Assembly: GCF_050231725.1 (NCBI RefSeq)
Contig: NZ_CP077172.1
Coordinates: 1,488,001-1,552,000, forward strand
Length of the DNA: 64,000 bases
DNA from: Fusobacterium nucleatum_L
Lineage (GTDB): Bacteria > Fusobacteriota > Fusobacteriia > Fusobacteriales > Fusobacteriaceae
Reading direction: 5' to 3'
Part shown: piece by piece, positions 24,848 to 33,415 of the stretch
Layout: each line of letters opens with the position of its first letter
Position numbering within the stretch: position 1 is the stretch's first letter
The notes under the pieces: generated by a model
What the model was told of the DNA's origin: nothing
Databases searched by the model: none
What the model saw: the letters and a program-made list of their open reading frames with translations, nothing else
Made by a program: the position numbers and the translations under genes

Positions 24848-24880
24848 TTTGCATTTTTTTTTTTTTTGATACAATATAAT
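24848..24880 (+). promoter_or_regulatory. Adhesin promoter containing a 14-T homopolymer
   Basis: An uninterrupted run of 14 T (24854-24867) lies between a -35-like TTTGCA (24848-24853) and two overlapping -10 candidates, TACAAT (24870-24875) and TATAAT (24875-24880). The spacings are 16 bp to the first and 21 bp to the second, so a change in run length would move either pair towards or away from the 17-bp optimum. It lies about 50-80 bp before the adhesin ATG. Confidence 0.65.
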
Positions 24881-24928
24881 TAAATAGATAGTATATAAAG
24901 ATAATTATTTTTTTAAGGAGGTATTATT

Positions 24929-26932
24929 ATGAAAAAATCTTTAAGTTTAAAATTAATTGTTTTTAGTCTTCTTTTAGTTGCTAGTGCTGCTTATTCAGAT
25001 TCATTTATTAAACCAGGAAGTGGAAGTGGAAGTATAGAAGCGGGAATTAATAATACAGCTAGTGGAGAGGTTAGTTCTGCTTTTGGATATCAAAATACAG
25101 CCAGTGGAAAATGGAGTTCTGCTTTTGGAAGTAGTAATACAGCCAGTGGAGAATGGAGTTCTGCTTTTGGATATCTAAATACAGCCAGTAAAGAATATAG
25201 TTCTGCCGTTGGATATCAAAATAAAGCCAATGGAGAAAATAGTTCTGCTTTTGGATATCAAAATGAAGCCAGTGGAAAATCGAGTTCTGCTTTTGGATAT
25301 CTAAATACAGCCAGTAGAGAAAGGAGTTCTGCTTTTGGATATCAAAATGAAGCCAGTGGAGAAAAGAGTTCTGCTTTTGGATATCTAAATACAGCCAGTG
25401 GAGAAAGGAGTTCTGCTTTTGGAAGTCAATATAAAGTTACTGGTGATTATTCTGGTGCTTTTGGTGTGGGTGCTATTGGTGAAAGTTTTCATAGCTATGT
25501 AAATGAAGGTAGACATTCATATATGATAGGTAATTATAATAAAATAGCTGCTGGTACTGAAAATAACTTTATTTTAGGTAATAATGTTTCTATTGGCTCA
25601 GGAATTCAAAATTCTGTTGCATTAGGAAATAACTCAACTGTCTCATCTTCTAATGAAGTATCTGTTGGTTCTGCCACTCAAAAAAGAAAAATAACTAATG
25701 TTGCTGATGGTACTAATGACAATGATGCCGCTACTCTTGGTCAAGTAAAAAATTTGATTGCTAGTGGTGGTGGTCCTGATTTAACAACTGATGTTAATAA
25801 TTTAAAGAATGATATGACTAATGTTAAGGGCAGAGTTAATACTCTTGAAACTGATATGACCAATGTTAAAAATGATGTTAGTGGTTTAAAAACTGATGTG
25901 AACGATCTTAAAGGTAAAGTTGGTAATCTTGAAACTAATATAGCTGGAAAAGCTGATGTAGATGCTGGTAATTTAACAGATGCTAATGTTACTGAATGGA
26001 GAAATAAACTTAAAATTGTTGATGGTATTGTCAATACTGCTACTGGCACTGGAAGTACAGGATTAGGTGTTGATAATGCTGTTACTGGTGATTATTCAAC
26101 TGCTGTTGGTTATAAAAATAATGTAAGTGGAAATAAATCAGGTGCTTTTGGAGACCCTAATCTTGTTACTGGAAATAGTTCTTATGCCTTTGGTAATGAT
26201 AATACTGTAAAAGGAGATAACAACTTTGTTTTTGGTAATAATGTTACTATTGAGACTACTATTCAAAATTCAGTAGCATTAGGTAATAACTCAACAGTTT
26301 CATCTTCTAATGAAGTTTCTGTTGGTTCTGCAACTCTTCAAAGAAAAATAACTAATGTAGCTGATGGTGAAGTTTCTGCTACTTCTACTGATGCTGTTAA
26401 TGGTAGACAACTATATAATGCTATGCAAAATTCAAACAATAATTTCAAAAATGAAGTATATGAAAAAATAAGTAATGTTAAGAATGAAGTAAGAAATGTA
26501 GGTTCTTTAAGTGCCGCTCTTGCTGGATTACACCCTATGCAATACGACCCTAAGGCTCCTGCTCAAGTTATGGCAGCATTAGGACATTATAAAGATAGAC
26601 AAGCTGTTGCTGTTGGAGCAAGTTATTATTTCAATGATAGATTTATGATGAGTACTGGTGTTGCTCTTTCAGGAGAAAAGAAAACTAAAGCTATGGCTAA
26701 TGTAGGCTTTACTTTAAAACTTGGTAAGGGTAGTGGAGTTAGTTATAATGAAACTCCTCAATATGTCGTTCAAAATGAAGTTAAGAGACTAACTGTTGAA
26801 AATCAAGAATTAAAATCTAAAGTTAATAATCAAGACAACAGAATAAAAATTCAAGATAACAAAATAAAAGAACAAGATGAAAAGATTAAGAATTTAGAAG
26901 AAAAATTAAATATGTTATTAAAAACTAAATAG
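24929..26932 (+). CDS. Trimeric autotransporter adhesin (YadA-like, type Vc)
   Basis: The 667-residue protein is built as a trimeric autotransporter. It has a signal peptide (1-23), a YadA-type head of 14-residue SSAFGYQNTASG repeats (about 49-180), a neck with NSVALGNNSTVSS, a coiled-coil stalk (about 280-345), a second head and neck (about 370-470), and the membrane anchor (about 525-605, SAALAGLHPMQYDP through GVALSGEKKTKAMANVGF). Unusually, about 60 further residues of coiled coil follow the anchor. The ribosome site is AAGGAGG. The F. nucleatum CEACAM-binding adhesin CbpF belongs to this class; whether this is its orthologue I cannot tell. It is single, with a homopolymer promoter and a strong terminator. 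Confidence 0.93.
   Translation: MKKSLSLKLIVFSLLLVASAAYSDSFIKPGSGSGSIEAGINNTASGEVSSAFGYQNTASGKWSSAFGSSNTASGEWSSAFGYLNTASKEYSSAVGYQNKANGENSSAFGYQNEASGKSSSAFGYLNTASRERSSAFGYQNEASGEKSSAFGYLNTASGERSSAFGSQYKVTGDYSGAFGVGAIGESFHSYVNEGRHSYMIGNYNKIAAGTENNFILGNNVSIGSGIQNSVALGNNSTVSSSNEVSVGSATQKRKITNVADGTNDNDAATLGQVKNLIASGGGPDLTTDVNNLKNDMTNVKGRVNTLETDMTNVKNDVSGLKTDVNDLKGKVGNLETNIAGKADVDAGNLTDANVTEWRNKLKIVDGIVNTATGTGSTGLGVDNAVTGDYSTAVGYKNNVSGNKSGAFGDPNLVTGNSSYAFGNDNTVKGDNNFVFGNNVTIETTIQNSVALGNNSTVSSSNEVSVGSATLQRKITNVADGEVSATSTDAVNGRQLYNAMQNSNNNFKNEVYEKISNVKNEVRNVGSLSAALAGLHPMQYDPKAPAQVMAALGHYKDRQAVAVGASYYFNDRFMMSTGVALSGEKKTKAMANVGFTLKLGKGSGVSYNETPQYVVQNEVKRLTVENQELKSKVNNQDNRIKIQDNKIKEQDEKIKNLEEKLNMLLKTK
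25073..25450 (+). repeat. Nine 42-bp tandem repeats in the adhesin head
   Basis: Nine in-frame units encode the 14-residue YadA head repeat (SSAFGYQNTASGKW and variants). Several units alternate YQN and YLN types with high DNA identity, which suits unequal recombination and copy-number change without frameshift. Confidence 0.85.
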
Positions 26933-26938
26933 TTAAAA

Positions 26939-26979
26939 AAAGGATTAGTTCTAAAAAGAGCTAATCCTTTAATTTTTTT
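26939..26979. terminator. Bidirectional terminator between adhesin and flavodoxin genes
   Basis: AAAGGATTAG (26939-26948) pairs with CTAATCCTTT (26961-26970), with T runs on the plus strand and A runs on the other side, so it serves both convergent genes. Confidence 0.85.
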
Positions 26980-26991
26980 TATAAATTTGAA

Positions 26992-27495
26992 TTATAATAA
27001 TTCATCTTTAACTTTATTTTCTAACCAATCTTCAACTTTTGAAGTGATTTCATCAGTATCGAATGAAGCATCTATAGCTAATCCCATAAATTTGTCTCCA
27101 TCGATAATTGCTTCAGAAGCTTCAAAATCATATCCATCAGTAGAAGTGAATCCAACTATTTTAGCTCCTTTAGGTTCTACAGCATCATAGAAGTGTTTCA
27201 TAGATTCAACATAGTTAGCTCCAAATATTGCAGCATCTCCTACACCAACAAATGCAACAACTTTTCCAGAAAAGTCCATGTCTGCAACTTCATCAATAAC
27301 AGAAGACCAATCATCTTGTAATTCTCCCATTCCATAAGTTGGAGAAGCTAATATAATGTTATCAAACATTTCCATTTCATCAACACCATTAGCAACATCA
27401 AAAACTTGAGCATCTCCTAATTGAGCAGCTATGATATCCACAACTTCTTGAGTTTTTCCACCTGTAGTTCCAAAAAATATACCAACTGTTTTCAT
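26992..27495 (-). CDS. Flavodoxin (long chain)
   Basis: The 167-residue protein is a complete long-chain flavodoxin, a soluble FMN electron carrier that replaces ferredoxin. The phosphate loop GTTGGKTQE (residues 9-17) and the flavin-stacking SPTYGMGELQDDW, followed by GVGDAAIFGANY, are visible. It is a single gene with a consensus promoter and shares a terminator with the adhesin. Likely partners are pyruvate-ferredoxin/flavodoxin oxidoreductase and radical-SAM activation. The window has a second, shorter flavodoxin at 62943. Confidence 0.95.
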   Translation of the reverse strand: MKTVGIFFGTTGGKTQEVVDIIAAQLGDAQVFDVANGVDEMEMFDNIILASPTYGMGELQDDWSSVIDEVADMDFSGKVVAFVGVGDAAIFGANYVESMKHFYDAVEPKGAKIVGFTSTDGYDFEASEAIIDGDKFMGLAIDASFDTDEITSKVEDWLENKVKDELL

Positions 27496-27527
27496 TAAAA
27501 ATTACCTCCTTAAAATGTCTTATAGTA

Positions 27528-27556
27528 ATTGTATAATTTTAGCTACTTCTTGTCAA
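27528..27556 (-). promoter_or_regulatory. Promoter of the long-chain flavodoxin
   Basis: On the minus strand TTGACA (27551-27556), a 17-bp spacer and TACAAT (27528-27533). It is near consensus, 33 bp before the ATG. Confidence 0.85.
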
Positions 27557-27672
27557 GTATTTTAAAAAAATTAGAGAAATTTAAATTTTGAAGAATATTT
27601 TTTAAAATAAACTTTTAATAAAAAAAAACAGTCTATATACTGTATTGAAATAAAAAAATTTTAGAATTTGTT

Positions 27673-27720
27673 TTTACTTGAAGTTCCTTACTTTTATTTG
27701 CAAGTAAATTATGTTATAAT
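27673..27720 (+). promoter_or_regulatory. Inverted repeat and -10 element upstream of miaB
   Basis: TTTACTTG (27673-27680) and CAAGTAAA (27701-27708) form an 8-bp inverted repeat; an extended -10 TGTTATAAT ends at 27720. The repeat covers the -35 region and could be an operator. A further TATAAT-like site lies closer to the gene. Confidence 0.4.
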
Positions 27721-27789
27721 AAGCCAATATGTTTATTTAATTTATTTGTAAAAATTATAAGTTGTTATAATTTAGATTAGGAGGACAAT

Positions 27790-29097
27790 GTGAAAAAGGC
27801 ATCAATCGTCACTTATGGATGTCAAATGAATGTAAATGAAAGTGCTAAGATAAAAAAGATTTTTCAAAATTTAGGCTATGATGTTACAGAAGAAATTGAC
27901 AATGCAGATGCAGTATTCTTAAATACTTGTACAGTAAGAGAAGGAGCAGCAACTCAAATTTTTGGAAAATTAGGAGAGTTAAAAGCTCTTAAAGAAAAAA
28001 GAGGGACAATAATCGGAGTTACAGGTTGTTTTGCACAAGAGCAAGGAGAAGAACTTGTAAAGAAATTCCCAATAATAGATATAGTTATGGGAAATCAAAA
28101 CATAGGAAGAATACCACAAGCAATAGAAAAAATAGAAAACAATGAAAGTACTCATGAAGTATATACAGATAATGAAGATGAATTACCACCAAGACTAGAT
28201 GCTGATTTCGGTTCAGATCAAACAGCTTCTATTTCAATTACATATGGATGCAATAATTTTTGTACTTTTTGTATAGTTCCTTATGTTAGAGGAAGAGAAA
28301 GATCAGTTCCACTAGAAGAAATATTAAAAGATGTGGAGCAATATGTTAAAAAAGGTGCAAAAGAAATAGTATTACTAGGTCAAAATGTTAATTCATATGG
28401 AAAAGACTTTAAAAATGGAGATAATTTTGCAAAACTTTTAGAAGAAATTTGTAAAGTTGAAGGGGATTATATAGTGAGATTTGTATCTCCGCATCCAAGA
28501 GATTTTACGGACGATGTAATTGATGTTATTGCAAAGAATGATAAAATAGCAAAATGCTTGCATTTACCATTACAGTCAGGTTCATCTCAGATATTAAGAA
28601 AAATGCGAAGAGGTTATACTAAAGAAAAATATTTAGCTTTAGTTGAAAAAATAAAGAAAAAGATTCCTGGAGTAGCATTGACAGCAGATATTATAGTTGG
28701 TTTTCCAGGAGAAACAGAAGAAGACTTTTTGGATACTGTTGATGTTGTAAAAAAAGTTAGTTTTGATAATTCATATATGTTTATGTACTCTATAAGAAAA
28801 GGAACAAAAGCAGCAACTATGGATAATCAAATAGAAGAAGCTGTAAAAAAAGAAAGACTTCAAAGATTGATGGAAGTCCAAAATAAATGTTCTTTTGATG
28901 AAAGTAGTAAATATAAAAATAAAACTGTTAGAGTCTTAGTGGAAGGTCCTAGTAAAAAAAATAAAGAAGTTTTATCAGGAAGAACTTCAACAAATAAAAT
29001 AGTTCTTTTTAAGGGAAATTTAGCATTAAAAGGGCAATTTGTAAATGTAAAAATTAATGAATGCAAGACATGGACACTATATGGAGAAATAGTTTAA
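27790..29097 (+). CDS. miaB: tRNA-2-methylthio-N6-dimethylallyladenosine synthase MiaB
   Basis: MiaB adds the 2-methylthio group to i6A37 of tRNAs using two iron-sulphur clusters. The 435-residue protein has the N-terminal cluster cysteines (VTYGCQMN, NTCTVREG, TGCFAQEQ), the radical-SAM cluster C154-C158-C161 (CNNFCTFCIVPYVRGRERS) and a C-terminal TRAM domain. The start is GTG 27790, because the overlapping ATG is followed directly by TGA; AGGAGG lies upstream. rho follows 21 bp after its stop, giving a miaB-rho-M23 run. Confidence 0.95.
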   Translation: MKKASIVTYGCQMNVNESAKIKKIFQNLGYDVTEEIDNADAVFLNTCTVREGAATQIFGKLGELKALKEKRGTIIGVTGCFAQEQGEELVKKFPIIDIVMGNQNIGRIPQAIEKIENNESTHEVYTDNEDELPPRLDADFGSDQTASISITYGCNNFCTFCIVPYVRGRERSVPLEEILKDVEQYVKKGAKEIVLLGQNVNSYGKDFKNGDNFAKLLEEICKVEGDYIVRFVSPHPRDFTDDVIDVIAKNDKIAKCLHLPLQSGSSQILRKMRRGYTKEKYLALVEKIKKKIPGVALTADIIVGFPGETEEDFLDTVDVVKKVSFDNSYMFMYSIRKGTKAATMDNQIEEAVKKERLQRLMEVQNKCSFDESSKYKNKTVRVLVEGPSKKNKEVLSGRTSTNKIVLFKGNLALKGQFVNVKINECKTWTLYGEIV

Positions 29098-29118
29098 AAG
29101 CTATTACAAGGAGAAATA

Positions 29119-30360
29119 ATGGATATTTTAAATAAACTTCTTTTAAAAGATTTACAAGAAATAGCAAAGGTCATGGAAATAGAAACAGTAGTAGGTCAAA
29201 AAAAAGATGAACTTAAAAAGCTAATATCAGATTCTCTTGAGGAAAATAATACAGAACTTGCCTACGGAATTTTAGATACAACAGCAGAAGGTTTTGGTTT
29301 TTTAAAAGAAACAACATTGGGAAAAAATATCTATATATCTGCTTCACAAATAAAAAAATTTAAGCTTAGAAGAGGGGATCAGGTTCTAGGTGAAGTTAGA
29401 AAACCAATAGGAGAAGAAAAGAATTATGCAATCAGAAGGGTTCTGAAGGCTAATGATAGTGATTTAGCGGCACTAGAGAGTAGAATTCCTTATGAGGATT
29501 TAATTCCAACTTATCCAACAGAACAATTTAAACTTGGTATAGAACAAGATAATATTTCTGGAAGAATATTAGATTTAGTATCTCCAATAGGAAAAGGACA
29601 AAGAGCTTTAATAATAGCTCCACCAAAAGCAGGGAAAACAACTTTTATAAGTTCCATTGCGAATGCCTTAATTAGAGGTCAAAAGAACACAGAGGTGTGG
29701 ATATTATTAATAGATGAAAGACCAGAAGAAGTTACTGATATTAAAGAAAACGTAGAGGGAGCAACAGTTTTTGCATCAACCTTTGATGATGATCCTAAAA
29801 ATCATATAAAAGTAACAGAGGAAATAATAGAAAAAGCTAAGACAAAAGTTGAAGATGGAGAGAATGTTGTAATTTTGCTTGATTCTTTAACTAGGCTAGC
29901 AAGAGCATATAATATAGTAATGCCATCAAGTGGAAAATTACTTTCAGGAGGTATAGATCCAACAGCACTATATCATCCAAAAAATTTTTTTGGTGCAGCA
30001 AGAAATATAAAAAATGGTGGAAGTTTAACGATTATCGCTACAATTCTTATTGATACAGGAAGTAAAATGGATGAAGTTATTTATGAAGAATTTAAGTCAA
30101 CAGGGAATTGTGATATTTATTTGGATAGACAGTTAGCTGAATTTAGGATTTTTCCTGCAATAGATATAATTAAGTCGGGAACAAGAAAAGAAGAATTACT
30201 TCTTAATAAAAAACAAATAAATGATATTTGGAATTTAAGAAGACAACTTAATGAGTTTGATAATAAGGTTAGTGCTACCTCAGCACTAATAAAGGCAATA
30301 AAAACAACAAAAAATAATGATGAATTATTAGCACAGGTTCCTAAGATTCTGTATAAATAA
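29119..30360 (+). CDS. rho: Transcription termination factor Rho
   Basis: Rho is the hexameric RNA helicase that ends untranslated transcripts. The 413-residue protein has the N-terminal helical and cold-shock RNA-binding domains (ELAYGILDTTAEGFGFL, YISASQIKKFKLRRGDQV), Walker A APPKAGKTT (residues 167-175), the RecA-type motif WILLIDERPEEVTD and the secondary RNA site SSGKLLSGGIDPTALYHPK. There is no long insertion of the kind seen in some Bacteroidetes or Actinobacteria. The ribosome site is AAGGAGAA. Confidence 0.97.
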   Translation: MDILNKLLLKDLQEIAKVMEIETVVGQKKDELKKLISDSLEENNTELAYGILDTTAEGFGFLKETTLGKNIYISASQIKKFKLRRGDQVLGEVRKPIGEEKNYAIRRVLKANDSDLAALESRIPYEDLIPTYPTEQFKLGIEQDNISGRILDLVSPIGKGQRALIIAPPKAGKTTFISSIANALIRGQKNTEVWILLIDERPEEVTDIKENVEGATVFASTFDDDPKNHIKVTEEIIEKAKTKVEDGENVVILLDSLTRLARAYNIVMPSSGKLLSGGIDPTALYHPKNFFGAARNIKNGGSLTIIATILIDTGSKMDEVIYEEFKSTGNCDIYLDRQLAEFRIFPAIDIIKSGTRKEELLLNKKQINDIWNLRRQLNEFDNKVSATSALIKAIKTTKNNDELLAQVPKILYK

Positions 30361-30387
30361 TTTTACATATAAGAATGGGGTTAAATT

Positions 30388-31479
30388 ATGAAAAGAATTG
30401 TCAGAAAAACAATTAGCTATACATTAATTTTAGCTATTGTTGTGTTTTCTTTTAGATTATATATGATTTCAAGTAAAGAAGTATTTGATAATACACTATT
30501 TTCAGACTATTATCAAATAGATGAAGCTGGAAATGGGGGGCTAGAATTAACTGCCAGTAACTTTACTGTTTTTGAAAAAGAATATAATTTTGTAAAAGAA
30601 GAAAAAAAACCTCCTGTTCCACAAAAAACAGTAGAAAAAATATCATATAAAGTACAGAAGAAAGATACAGTACAGTCTATTGCAAAGAAATTTGCTATTA
30701 AGCCAGAAACAATTATGATTAATAACCAAAGTGTTATGAATAACAAATTAAAAGTTGGAGAAGTTTTAACTTTTCCATCAGTAGACGGTCTTTATTATAA
30801 ACTTCAAAAAAATGAGACCTTAGCTAAGGTTTCTAAAAAATATGGAGTAAAAGTTGTTGATATTGTTGATTATAATAACATCAATCCTAAAAAATTAAAA
30901 GCAGGAACAATATTATTTTTAAAAGGAGTAACACTAAAGAAATATAAGGATGTAGAACAAAGACTAATAGCTGCTCAACAAGCAAAAGAAGAGCAAAAGA
31001 AGGAAAAAAACCAAAAAGGTAAGAAAGGAACAACAGTTCCACCACCAGACACAGGTGGAGGAGATGATGGAGGAGCACCAGCTTCATACTCAGGAGAAGG
31101 ATTTGCTTTTCCTGTCAGATATGCAGGAATAACTAGTCCATTTGGAAATAGATATCATCCAGTTTTAAAAAGATATATCTTACATACAGGTGTTGACCTA
31201 GTGGCTAAATATGTTCCACTTAGAGCTTCTAAGGCAGGAGTTGTCACTTTTGCTGGTAATATGAGTGGATATGGAAAAATAATAATAATTAAGCATGACA
31301 ATGGGTATGAAACTAGATATGCTCACTTAAGTGTAATCTCAACTAATGTTGGAGAGCATGTAAATAAGGGAGATTTAATAGGAAAAACTGGAAATTCAGG
31401 TCGTACAACAGGAGCACATTTACACTTTGAGATTAGACATAATGGAGTTCCTAAAAATCCTATGAAGTATTTACAATAA
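30388..31479 (+). CDS. Membrane-anchored M23 metallopeptidase with two LysM domains
   Basis: The 363-residue protein has an N-terminal signal anchor (about residues 9-28), two LysM peptidoglycan-binding modules (about residues 88-132 and 135-178), a Lys/Gln- and Pro/Gly-rich linker, and a C-terminal LytM/M23 endopeptidase domain. Zinc ligands are seen in HTGVDLV and AHLHFEIRH, so it should be active rather than a degenerate EnvC/NlpD type. It would cut or sense cell-wall cross-links in the periplasm during growth or division. It follows rho by 27 bp and ends in a compact terminator. Confidence 0.93.
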   Translation: MKRIVRKTISYTLILAIVVFSFRLYMISSKEVFDNTLFSDYYQIDEAGNGGLELTASNFTVFEKEYNFVKEEKKPPVPQKTVEKISYKVQKKDTVQSIAKKFAIKPETIMINNQSVMNNKLKVGEVLTFPSVDGLYYKLQKNETLAKVSKKYGVKVVDIVDYNNINPKKLKAGTILFLKGVTLKKYKDVEQRLIAAQQAKEEQKKEKNQKGKKGTTVPPPDTGGGDDGGAPASYSGEGFAFPVRYAGITSPFGNRYHPVLKRYILHTGVDLVAKYVPLRASKAGVVTFAGNMSGYGKIIIIKHDNGYETRYAHLSVISTNVGEHVNKGDLIGKTGNSGRTTGAHLHFEIRHNGVPKNPMKYLQ

Positions 31480-31480
31480 T

Positions 31481-31506
31481 AAAAAGGACAATGTCCTTTT
31501 TATTTA
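31481..31506 (+). terminator. Terminator after the M23 peptidase gene
   Basis: AAAAAGGACA directly followed by TGTCCTTTTT, a tight hairpin with a T tail. Confidence 0.8.
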
Positions 31507-31523
31507 TATATTGAGGAGATAAA

Positions 31524-32594
31524 ATGGAGAGAAAGACAAGAGTTGTAAAAGTTGCAAATTTAAAAATAGGAGGGAATAATCCTATAATTATTCAATCTAT
31601 GACTAATACAAACTCTGCTAATATAGAAGCAACTGTAAATCAAATAAATGAATTGGAAAAAGCAGGTTGTCAACTTGTGAGGATGACAATAAATAATATA
31701 AAAGCAGCAGAAGCTATAAAGGAAATTAAAAAGAAAGTGAATGTTCCTCTAGTAGCAGATATACATTTTGATTATAGACTGGCACTTTTGGCTATTGAAA
31801 ATGGGATTGATAAATTAAGAATTAATCCAGGAAATATTGGCTCAGATGAAAATATAAAAAAAGTAGTTGAAGCTGCAAAAGAGAAAAATATTCCTATTAG
31901 AATTGGAGTTAATTCAGGTTCAATAGAAAAAAAAATTTTAGAAAAATATGGAAAATCTTGTGTAGATGCTCTAGTTGAGAGTGCAATTTATCATGTTAGA
32001 TTACTTGAAAAATTTAATTTTTTTGATATAGTAATATCACTAAAATCAAGTAATGTAAAAATGATGGTAGAAGCATATAGAAAAATTAGCTTACTTGTAG
32101 ACTACCCATTACATTTAGGAGTTACTGAAGCAGGAACAAAATTTCAAGGAACAGTTAAATCAGCAATAGGTATAGGAGCCTTATTAGTAGATGGAATAGG
32201 AGATACTTTGAGAGTTTCTTTAACTGAAAATCCTGTGGAAGAAATAAAAGTTGCTAAAGAAATTTTAAAAGTTTTAGACTTATCAGATGAAGGTGTTGAA
32301 ATTGTATCTTGTCCTACATGTGGAAGAACAGAGATAGATTTAATAGGCTTAGCAAAACAAGTTGAAGACGAATTTTCAAAAGAAAAAAATAAATTTAAAA
32401 TAGCAGTTATGGGTTGTGTTGTAAATGGGCCAGGTGAAGCAAAAGAAGCTGACTATGGAATAGCTGCAGGTAAAGGAATAGGAATATTATTTAAAAAAGG
32501 TGAAATAATAAAAAAAGTTTCTGAAAATAATTTATTAGAGGAATTAAAGAAAATAATAAAAGAAGATTTAGAGAATAAAAATAAACTTTTTTAA
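31524..32594 (+). CDS. ispG: 4-hydroxy-3-methylbut-2-en-1-yl diphosphate synthase IspG (GcpE)
   Basis: IspG makes HMBPP from MEcPP in the methylerythritol phosphate pathway to isoprenoids. The 356-residue length is that of the bacterial form without the plant-type insert. N-terminal motifs IIQSMTNTNSANIEATVNQI and VPLVADIHFDYRLAL form the TIM barrel; the cluster cysteines are in EIVSCPTCGRTEIDL and MGCVVNGPGEA, the latter also holding the ligand Glu. The ribosome site is TGAGGAGA. The product feeds undecaprenol, used by the cell-wall genes elsewhere in the window. Confidence 0.95.
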   Translation: MERKTRVVKVANLKIGGNNPIIIQSMTNTNSANIEATVNQINELEKAGCQLVRMTINNIKAAEAIKEIKKKVNVPLVADIHFDYRLALLAIENGIDKLRINPGNIGSDENIKKVVEAAKEKNIPIRIGVNSGSIEKKILEKYGKSCVDALVESAIYHVRLLEKFNFFDIVISLKSSNVKMMVEAYRKISLLVDYPLHLGVTEAGTKFQGTVKSAIGIGALLVDGIGDTLRVSLTENPVEEIKVAKEILKVLDLSDEGVEIVSCPTCGRTEIDLIGLAKQVEDEFSKEKNKFKIAVMGCVVNGPGEAKEADYGIAAGKGIGILFKKGEIIKKVSENNLLEELKKIIKEDLENKNKLF

Positions 32595-32639
32595 TACAAT
32601 GAATGTCTAAGTTATATATTAACATATTGGAGTGAAGAT

Positions 32640-33089
32640 ATGGATTTTGATAACATTTATGAAGAATATTTTGATAGAGTTTACTATAAGGTTTTAAGTG
32701 TTGTCAAAAATAGTGATGATGCTGAAGATATTTGCCAAGAAACTTTTATAAGTGTGTATAAAAATTTAAGTAAATTTAGAGAAGAAAGTAATATATATAC
32801 TTGGATATATAGAATTGCAATCAATAAAACTTATGACTTTTTTAAAAAGAGAAAGTTAGAATTTGAAATAAATGATGAAGTTTTATCTTTACCAGAAGAT
32901 ATTAATTTTGACACAAAGGTGATACTTGAAGAGAAACTAAAATTAATTTCTGAAAAAGAAAAGGAAATTGTTATTCTTAAAGATATTTATGGATATAAAT
33001 TAAAAGAGATTGCAGAGATAAAAAATATGAATTTATCAACTGTAAAGTCTGTGTACTATAAAGCACTTAAAGATATGGGAGGAAATTAG
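32640..33089 (+). CDS. ECF-type RNA polymerase sigma factor
   Basis: The 149-residue protein has sigma region 2 (YEEYFDRVYYKVLSVVKNSD, AEDICQETFISVYKNLSKFR, TWIYRIAINKTYDFFK) and region 4 (LISEKEKEIVILKDIYGYKL, STVKSVYYKALKDMG) with no region 3, the layout of extracytoplasmic function sigma factors. It precedes two small envelope genes with which it is probably co-transcribed; the first starts one base after its stop. An ECF sigma factor driving an oxygen-related envelope response has been described in F. nucleatum; this may be its orthologue, which I cannot verify here. No ECF-type promoter could be recognised upstream. Confidence 0.9.
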   Translation: MDFDNIYEEYFDRVYYKVLSVVKNSDDAEDICQETFISVYKNLSKFREESNIYTWIYRIAINKTYDFFKKRKLEFEINDEVLSLPEDINFDTKVILEEKLKLISEKEKEIVILKDIYGYKLKEIAEIKNMNLSTVKSVYYKALKDMGGN

Positions 33090-33090
33090 T

Positions 33091-33399
33091 ATGTCACCTA
33101 AGGAAAAAGTTAGAGCAAACATATATAAAGCTTTATTAGAAGAAGAAAAAAGGAAAAATAAAAGAATGTCTATATTCTCAGTTGGACTATTTTTTGTTGG
33201 GGTAGTTACAATGTCAACATATAATGCTTTTGTAACATCAGTATCTAATCCTGATATTAACAGTACTAATAATATTTTTGCTTCTGGTGAGGCTAGGGAA
33301 GCATTAGTAACAAGCATTTATGATAATTCTAGTGTAATAGGAACAAAAACATCGCAGTTAAATCCAGATGAATTATTTATTTATAATACCCAAATTTAA
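33091..33399 (+). CDS. Small single-pass membrane protein, candidate anti-sigma factor
   Basis: 102 residues: a charged N-terminal cytoplasmic helix (about 1-26, KEKVRANIYKALLEEEKRKN), one membrane helix (about 28-46), and about 55 extracytoplasmic residues. It starts one base after the ECF sigma gene, with GGGAGG inside that gene, so translation is coupled. Size, topology and position fit a minimal anti-sigma factor like CnrY. It lacks the zinc-binding HxxxCxxC motif of the ZAS class. The role is inferred from context alone. Confidence 0.6.
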   Translation: MSPKEKVRANIYKALLEEEKRKNKRMSIFSVGLFFVGVVTMSTYNAFVTSVSNPDINSTNNIFASGEAREALVTSIYDNSSVIGTKTSQLNPDELFIYNTQI

Positions 33400-33415
33400 G
33401 TGAGGAGATAGATAT

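Noticed and set aside
25073..25450. CRISPR array
   Set aside because: The 42-bp repeats are contiguous, in frame and coding for the adhesin head, with no spacers.
26987..27190. Plus-strand frame opposite the long-chain flavodoxin
   Set aside because: It is antisense to a clearly conserved flavodoxin and has no ribosome site.
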